NCBI GenBank assembly: GCA_027943245.1
Contig: JANDJZ010001142.1
Span: 1 to 13,050, forward strand
DNA: 13,050 nucleotides
Direction of reading: 5' to 3'
Source: Acanthamoeba sp. SK_2022b
Lineage: Eukaryota > Discosea > Longamoebia > Acanthamoebidae
A program made the position numbers and the translations under genes. The notes under the pieces were generated by a model. That model ran no database searches, was not told the origin of the DNA, and was given only the letters and a program-made list of their open reading frames with translations. Shown piece after piece: positions 7,477 through 13,050 of the stretch; the first letter of the stretch is position 1; every line of letters starts with the position of its first letter.

Positions 7477-9947
7477 ATGGCGATGACAAACGTCCCACCC
7501 ACACCGACGAGAACAGAGGGCGGAGAGCCAAAGCAGAAGAGGCGCAAGCACACAAAAACGGTTGAAGAATTGCCGACGAGAAGCAGCGAGCCTTCTGCTA
7601 TGGCCACGACAGGTGGCGAGTCACAATCGACGATGACGAAGAAGAGAAGCTGGCACACAAGCACTCTTTCCTTGCCCAAATCATCGGCCACAGCGAGTGA
7701 ACCGGCGGCAAGTAAGCGGCCGCCAAAGACACGCAGAACAACTAAGACGCCTACCACAACGTCAATGCCAACGACACGCCGCAAGACCTTGACGCCTGCA
7801 TTGCCATTGGCCTTGGCATTGTCAACCACACCGACAGCGACATGGGCAACGCTGAAGCCATGCCACCAAACAACCAAGACATTGACGCCTGCATCACTGT
7901 TGGCTACATCATCATCGTTGGTGTCAACCCCCACAGCAACACCGACAACACGGAAGCCACGCCGCCAAACAACCAAGACATCGACACCCACGTTGCCATC
8001 AGCCACATCATCATCGTTGGCTTCGACCACGCTGACAACGACGCCTACCATGACGCCTACAACACACGCCTGCAAGACACCTACGCCTGCATCGCTGTCG
8101 GCCGCAACATCGTCGGCCTCCTCATCGACCACACCAATGGCAGCATCACAGTTGGTGAATGAAGGCGATGCTGAGCAGGCGAGCAAGGATGAGACAAATG
8201 AAGGCGACGCTGAGCACGAGGATGAGATGAACGGAATAGAAGCCAAGAAGACAAAAAGGATTGCTGCATTGGCAAAGAGGATTGCGGCGTTGGACGCGCA
8301 GCGGCAGTGGGAGCCACAGCCAATCACAGTGAATTACATCCCATTCGAGGGCACGCCAGGCCCGATCAATTGCCCAGCACAGATCTCGCACCTCGATGCC
8401 TTCCAGCTCATCTTCCCAATGGAAGCTCTGCAACACCTTGTTGACGACACAAACAAGAGATTGTCTATGAACAACAACAGGGACCGTCTTGTCAATGGCA
8501 AGGTGACCATCCAGCAGATCTGCACCTACGTGGTGATCAAGATGGGCATGAGCATCAACAAAAAACCATCCACTGATGATCACTGGAGCACCGACCCCGC
8601 GCTCTGCACGCCATGGATCAAGGAGATGATGTTGAAGAGCATGTGGTGGTCGATCCACCTGGCATTGCACTGCGAGCTGGAGCAAGTTGAGAAGATTGTG
8701 CGAGAAGCATCAAGGAAGCACTGGTACCCATCACGTGCCGTGTGCATTGACAAGGGCATTGGGCCATGGCAAGGCAGGAAGAAGGGTGTGCGTGTGTACA
8801 TCCTTGGCAAGCCACATCCAAATGGCATCAAGCTGTACATCCTTGCGGACGAGCACAGCTACGGGTATGACTTCTGGATATATCGCAAGGATCAGAATGG
8901 CTCAAAGACTATACCTCAGATTGTGATGGAATTTGTCAATCTACTGCCAGGTACACATCATCTCATTCAGCTGCATCATCCTCCTGATCAATCACTTCAA
9001 TCAAACTGATGTGAACATGGTGGGCAGATACACAGCACCTTGTCATGGCTGACTTGTACTATGGCATGCTGTCCACAGCTGATCAGATGCTTAAGACACC
9101 ACACCACTTCATCTTCAGCTGCAAGGGCAACTATCCATTCAAGCCACACACACTGAGCAAGCTTGGCAAGCAGAAGGGCTCCCAGGTCTGGATGTCGTCC
9201 AAGAAGAAGCTGATTGCAGTCAGTTGGCTAGACAAGAAGGCTATCAACATTCTCACCAACGCCTACGAGAAACCACAAAGCAGTGGTGAATGGAAGGGTG
9301 GGTGGCCAGTACCCAACTTCATCACTGGCTACTGCAGCACACTCAACTTTGTTGATCAAGTGAACTGCTACTGTTTGCGCTCTCGCTCCAACCACTGAAC
9401 AATCAAGCACACTCGCATTCAGCTCCAGACCATCTTGTACCTGTTGTTCGTCAACGCGTGGCTCATCTATCGACATGTCAACAATCTGCAAGAAGCCAAG
9501 CAGGGCAGGTACTGCGCGTTCTTCCGCGGCTTGATGGAGGCCCTCAATTGAGCCGGCGGCTGCCATGTACGCCGCAAGCCCAACCAGCTGAAGGCCGCGC
9601 CCGGAAAGCTCGCCACGCCCACCGCCACTGGTGATGTCGCACCATCCACATCCACCACAACTGTCAACATTACGCCGTCCACACCTGTTGCCGTCAACGT
9701 CACACTGTCCACGACTGCCACCACCACTGTCAACATCGCGTCGCCCATGCCTGCCGCCGCCAAGTCACCATCACATCGGCCCGTTGCACTCAAGAAGAAG
9801 CGAGGCACATGCACCGTGTGCAGACAGGGCCCCAACAACTGCAAGACCGTTTGCAACGGCTGCTCAACCCCGGACAAACTGATCTTCGTCCATGAACGCT
9901 GCATGAACTCCATTCATCCTACGCAGTCATTCCTCAATGGCTTATGA
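7477..9947 (+). pseudogene. piggyBac-like transposase, interrupted by two TGA codons
   Basis: Exon 1 is 7477..8950; a 77-nt intron (8951-9027) joins in phase 1 to exon 2, giving 614 residues to the first stop (TGA, 9396-9398). The frame continues past it with clear family sequence to 9947, broken again by TGA at 9549-9551. Order: Thr-rich N-terminus with four repeats, NEGDAE-rich acidic linker, core from about NYIPFEGTPGPIN, first catalytic Asp in VCIDKGIG, then GRKKGVRVYILGKPHPNGIK, second Asp in HLVMADLYYGM, and WLDKKAINILTNAYEK. After the first stop come QTILYLLFVNAWLIYR, a Thr-rich linker, and a cysteine-rich module (CTVCRQG, CNGC, HERC) like the piggyBac zinc domain. The first stop falls where the family has a conserved Trp. 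The third catalytic Asp position aligns with Asn in STLNFVDQ, although the neighbouring DQ aspartate remains. The gene is decayed but recent-looking, with few lesions. Confidence 0.88.
7783..8156 (+). repeat. Four degenerate 31-33 residue Thr-rich repeats in the transposase N-terminus
   Basis: Units begin at KT(L/S/P)TP: starts near 7783, 7876, 7975 and 8073, spacing 93-99 bp. The protein reads KTLTPALP..., KTLTPASLLATSSSLVS..., KTSTPTLPSATSSSLAS... and KTPTPASLSAATSSASS.... DNA identity between units 2 and 3 is high (AACAACCAAGACAT shared), so the array grew by tandem duplication. It creates long false open frames on other strands. Role unknown; probably a disordered linker. Confidence 0.85.
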
Positions 9948-10310
9948 TGGTGCGGTCTCCTCTCTGCTCCTCTCTCTCAGCTTCATCTAAGCACACCCTG
10001 CTAACCTGTACACTGCTTGCTTCGTCCCTGCACAGGACCTACGTGGCTGTGATCGTGAGGACTGTAGGCGCGCAGTCCTTCTCTCTTCTCCCTGTTGGTA
10101 GCGCACGACAGCTCTTGCCGTTTTTTTATTCCCCGGCCGCCAGCCATTTTACTGTTTGTGAGTAGAGGAAAACGAACCAATAGAAATCCTGACTCCGTTA
10201 TAATTCTCCGGGAACATGGGCACTTCTCATCCAATGAGTGTTGGAGAATCTGTGCCTTCAGCGAATCATAAAAATCGCTCGAAAATCGATTTATAACGAA
10301 AATCAAAGGG
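9948..10310. other. Non-coding right arm of the transposon
   Basis: This runs from the transposase 3' end to the right inverted repeat. It contains CT-rich sequence (9957-9980), a T run (10120-10127), and the repeated CGAAAATC end motif. No gene was found. Confidence 0.65.
10289..10310 (-). repeat. Right terminal inverted repeat of the piggyBac-like element
   Basis: The complement reads CCCTTTGATTTTCGTTATAAAT, with 14 bp identical to the left end from the terminal CCC inward. Confidence 0.9.
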
Positions 10311-10314
10311 ATAA
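10311..10314. repeat. Right target-site duplication ATAA
   Basis: ATAA immediately follows the GGG end of the element and matches the left copy. The empty site would contain a single ATAA between the U2 and RNA ligase genes. Confidence 0.85.
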
Positions 10315-10499
10315 GAGAACAAATTGAGCCTCCACTGTTCGGTGTGCCCACTTTCGGTCGAAAAGGTGCAACTCAACCTCGAGATCGTTGCTCGCACGCA
10401 AGAAGGCCCAGGCTCACCACAAGCAACTGCTTCAAATTCAGTGAACGGAGAGAGAAAGAGAGAAAGAAGCCGGCAGCCCGTTATCGTTTTGGTCATCAG

Positions 10500-11526
10500 A
10501 TGGAGGCACCCGCAGTCGTGATTCCTGATGCGCCCCCTGCCACCGGCCTGTTCCCGCGTGACATCGACATTGAGGAAATCCGCAAGGCAATTCATGGTTC
10601 GTCACTTGCAGATTTAATTCATGTTGTAATTTCCTGATTAAAAATTTGGTTCGCGAGCAGGGCGCGACGACTTTCGTGAGGTAAAGAACGCTGATTTTTC
10701 AAGCTTCGTCTACTTCTTGGGCATGGCCAAGGTATGGCTTCGCGTAGGACCAACGTTATTTAATTTTAATTTATTTTAATTGTTTGAAATTAACAAAAAA
10801 TCGAAGGACATCTTTCCCGATCCGGCTACAGCACCGGACGAAGAAACAGCCTACCACTGGCGGCTGCGAAGGGAATGCCGAGGTACTGTCCGCGTGCATA
10901 GCAGCCGACAAAGGCCAACGACCAGCTGCAGTTGTTGATGATGATGTTTATCGAACCGTCTGCCACTTGTGCCCGTGGTCGTGGGCCAGGCATCATCTTC
11001 TCGCACGCCACGGGCAAGGTCTTGTCGCGTCGATTCCACAAGTTCTTCAACGGTGCGGCCTCCACCGGGCTCACTTGCGTTTCGCCCGTGCAATGACCTC
11101 ACCTCCTGCTTGTGCGTGCGCGTGTTACAGTGAACGAGACGGAGGAGGTCGAGGCGGGCAAGATCAACCTCAACCGACCGTTCATCATCCTGGAGAAGCT
11201 GGACGGCTCGATGGTGTGCCCCTTCTACACGGAGGGCCGGCTGCGCTTTGCCACCAAGAACGGCGTGACCGACACCTCCAAGATCGTGGAGGCCCACGTC
11301 GCCCAGTCGGGCATTCCCTACCTCGAGTACTCGGCCCGCTGGGTCGACCAAGGGTGCGCGGCGCCTCTCGCCTGCGATCGCGCGCGATGCCTCGAGTTTG
11401 TCCGGTGGTGTTGAGTACATTGCTGAGCTTGGGCGCGCCCATGGCAGGTACTCGCCCATCTACGAGTGGTGCAGCCAGAAGAGCCGGGTGGTGCTCGACT
11501 ACCCCGAGGTAAAGCGAGCTCCTTTT

Positions 11527-11557
<31 letters not shown>

Positions 11558-12869
11558 TATAAAATCAATTATTATTTATTGCAAGAGTCCTAATGTGGTG
11601 GTTGGTGTGGTGTGTGTAGGATACTCTCACGCTGATTTCCGTTCGACACGTGCGCACGGGCGACTACGTTCCCTTCTTCGAGATGCAGAAGCACGCCAGG
11701 CACCACGGCATCCCCGTGGTGACGTGCAGGTAATCTCTCCGCCATTGCTACATGAAGAAGGGGCGGCCAGCCCCATTGATTGATCACCGTTGTCATCATC
11801 GCTCCAGGACGGCAGAGGAGGTAGGCGTAGGCTCCATCACCGAGTTCGAGCAGTTCCAGAAGACCATCCGAGAGAAGAACATCGGCCTCGAAGGTATATA
11901 TTTTTTATTTTTATTTTTATTTTTATTGTTATAACCATTTTATTTATACTTATTTTCTCCACAGGCTTCGTCATTCGCTTCGAGAACGGGGAGATGTACA
12001 AGATCAAGACGGCCTGGTACTGCGACCTCAACAAAACTCTGGACCTCATCTCGCGATCGCGATCGCAGCACGGATCGGAGATGGACGTGTGGAAGGTCAT
12101 CCTCGAAGGTCAGCCTCTCCTGCTGCTCTTTTGCTTCTTTTCCTTTTCTTTCTCTCTCTCTCTCTCTCTTTCCTTTTCGTCGGTGTAGCCGTGGTCTGTT
12201 CTCATCCACATACTCGCAAACCTCCAGAGAAGTACGACGACCTGCGAACCTGGCTCGCTGCCGATGATCGGAACGCGATGGACCATTTCGCGGGCGACCT
12301 GCTCAGGGAGATCGGCATCACATGTCGTCGGTACGCGCGCCTGTGGGCCAATTGCGGTGCCCGCCTTTGGGCTAGGAATGCGGCGAACTAAGACGAGCAC
12401 GTGTGCAAAACTGCGTCTGCCTCCCAGGCTGAGGGACACGGTCCTCGACGCCAAGCGGGCGCAGGGCATGGACAAGAAGAGCTTCGCGGCCTACGCCTCG
12501 GGCCAAACGCGCGAGAAGCCGCTCGAGAAGGCGCTCCTCTTCCGCGTGTGGGCCATGTACGACCGCAGCGCCGAAGCCGGCGACGAAGCCGGTGAGACGC
12601 GAAAGAACGAAGCGGAGACGCCGAAACGCGAAAGCGATGGAACAGCGAAGGAGGTGGAGAAAGGGGAGGGCGGAAATGACGGGGAGGACGACGATGACAA
12701 GCTCGCGTTGATTCGACAGGAGGTGATCGAGACGATCCTCAAGAACTGCAGCAAGCGGCCCCTGTTCGAGAAGGCCCGCGTCCTGGCGGGCAACATCACC
12801 TACAAATCCTACATCGAGGCCCACAAGCTCTCCCAGGGCAGGAAGACGGCCAAGCACGTCGACGAGTGA
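10500..12869 (+). CDS. T4 RNA ligase 1-like ATP-dependent RNA ligase
   Basis: Expected to join 5'-phosphate and 3'-hydroxyl RNA ends through ligase-AMP and RNA-adenylate. Eleven exons, all phase-consistent: 10500..10596, 10661..10731, 10807..10882, 10990..11052, 11131..11353, 11448..11508, 11620..11729, 11808..11893, 11965..12108, 12228..12330, 12428..12869; 491 residues. Rnl1-type motifs appear in order: RECRGIIF and RRFHKFFNVNE before the active site, motif I EKLDGSM (nucleotidyl Lys125), IYEWCSQKSRVVLDY, motif IV LEGFVIRF, motif V YKIKTAWY. T4 Rnl1 is 374 residues; the extra length is mainly the C-terminal region, which has a charged low-complexity insert (AGETRKNEAETPKRESDG onward to GEDDDD). 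No polynucleotide kinase or phosphodiesterase domain is present, so it is not a Trl1-type tRNA ligase. The acceptor of exon 3 (AT-rich, ATCGAAG) is unusual but the only in-phase choice seen. Likely role: tRNA or other RNA repair, not shown by sequence. Confidence 0.93.
11523..11556. repeat. (TTTA)n microsatellite in RNA ligase intron 6
   Basis: About eight TTTA units lie just inside the 5' part of intron 11509-11619. Intron 8 (11894-11964) carries a related (TTTTTA)n tract at about 11899-11930, and intron 9 a (CT)n tract near 12150-12170. Confidence 0.85.
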
Positions 12870-12947
12870 CCGTATCGTCTTCTTCCACTTCCCGCTATAA
12901 ACGTTGTAACCTTCACGGCGTTTGTTGCGTTGCGTTACGCTTCAAGT

Positions 12948-12961
12948 GGTGTGTGTGTGTG

Positions 12962-13017
<56 letters not shown>

Positions 13018-13050
13018 TGTGTGCATGTGTGGTGTTGTGGTGTTGTGGTG
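12948..13050. repeat. (GT)n microsatellite and GGTGTT repeats at the right edge
   Basis: Alternating GT with rare interruptions (GGTAT at 12960-12965, GATG at 13016-13019) runs to the window end, where GTGGTGTT units take over. It starts about 80 bases past the RNA ligase stop and may continue beyond the window. Confidence 0.95.

Larger units (their letters stand above)
7355..10310 (+). mobile_element. piggyBac-like DNA transposon, full ends, degenerate transposase
   Basis: A 2956-bp cut-and-paste element. Terminal inverted repeats start CCCTTTGATTTTCG at 7355 and its exact complement ends at 10310; similarity extends to about 22 bp with two differences (7355-7377 against 10289-10310). A 4-bp ATAA flanks both ends. 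The interior holds one intron-containing gene with piggyBac transposase features and a C-terminal cysteine-rich domain. Known piggyBac elements duplicate TTAA and have ends starting with CCC, so size, ends and transposase agree while the target sequence differs. The right subterminal region repeats the end motif CGAAAATC at 10280-10287 and 10297-10304. The left subterminal region has a perfect hairpin (7415-7437). The transposase is interrupted by stops, so this copy probably cannot move by itself. Confidence 0.92.

Noticed and set aside
7461..8327. Minus-strand open frame of 288 codons, Val/Ala-rich
   Set aside because: It mirrors the Thr-rich repeat region of the transposase; repeated composition keeps the reverse frame open. 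No start context or domain.
9747..9947. Separate small zinc-finger gene
   Set aside because: It is in the same frame as the upstream transposase exon and matches the cysteine-rich C-terminus expected of piggyBac proteins.
1..13050. CRISPR arrays, operons, tRNA genes, prokaryotic promoters
   Set aside because: No spaced direct-repeat array and no tRNA-like A/B box pair was found. The window is eukaryotic by introns and gene content.

Overview
The window looks like nuclear DNA of a compact, GC-rich, intron-dense protist genome. Short GT-AG introns, often GT- or T-rich, interrupt every multi-exon gene I could rebuild; U2 snRNA, ATG12, a RhoGEF, an F-box protein and a PMP3-type peptide are all eukaryotic. 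The style (GC-rich exons, tiny introns, intergenic gaps of 80-380 bases, a stand-alone T4-Rnl1-like RNA ligase) suggests an amoebozoan such as Acanthamoeba. That is an inference, not an identification.

Layout. A RhoGEF gene runs off the left edge on the minus strand (1-2557). Divergent from it is an RS/K-rich nuclear-type protein (2936-4099), then an F-box protein (4466-5366). A PMP3-family membrane peptide on the minus strand (5444-5758) converges on the F-box gene and diverges from ATG12 (5958-6812). Next is a U2 snRNA gene on the minus strand (about 7085-7250). A piggyBac-like transposon (7355-10310) follows, with 14-bp perfect terminal inverted repeats and a 4-bp ATAA target duplication. 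Its transposase gene is intron-containing and broken by two in-frame TGA codons. An 11-exon T4 RNA ligase 1-like gene (10500-12869) follows, and the window ends in a GT microsatellite.

All exon chains were checked by hand for reading phase; apart from the 5' end of the RhoGEF and the first junction of the RS-rich gene they join cleanly. The genes do not form an obvious pathway: they are signalling, RNA processing, ubiquitin and ubiquitin-like, membrane, and RNA repair genes packed as neighbours.

The most notable points are: (1) a nearly complete piggyBac-like element with a non-TTAA duplication, sitting about 100 bp upstream of U2 and 186 bp upstream of the RNA ligase start; (2) a U2 snRNA whose branch-point recognition hexamer reads GAAGUA instead of GUAGUA; and (3) a eukaryotic stand-alone T4-Rnl1-like ligase with complete nucleotidyltransferase motifs.
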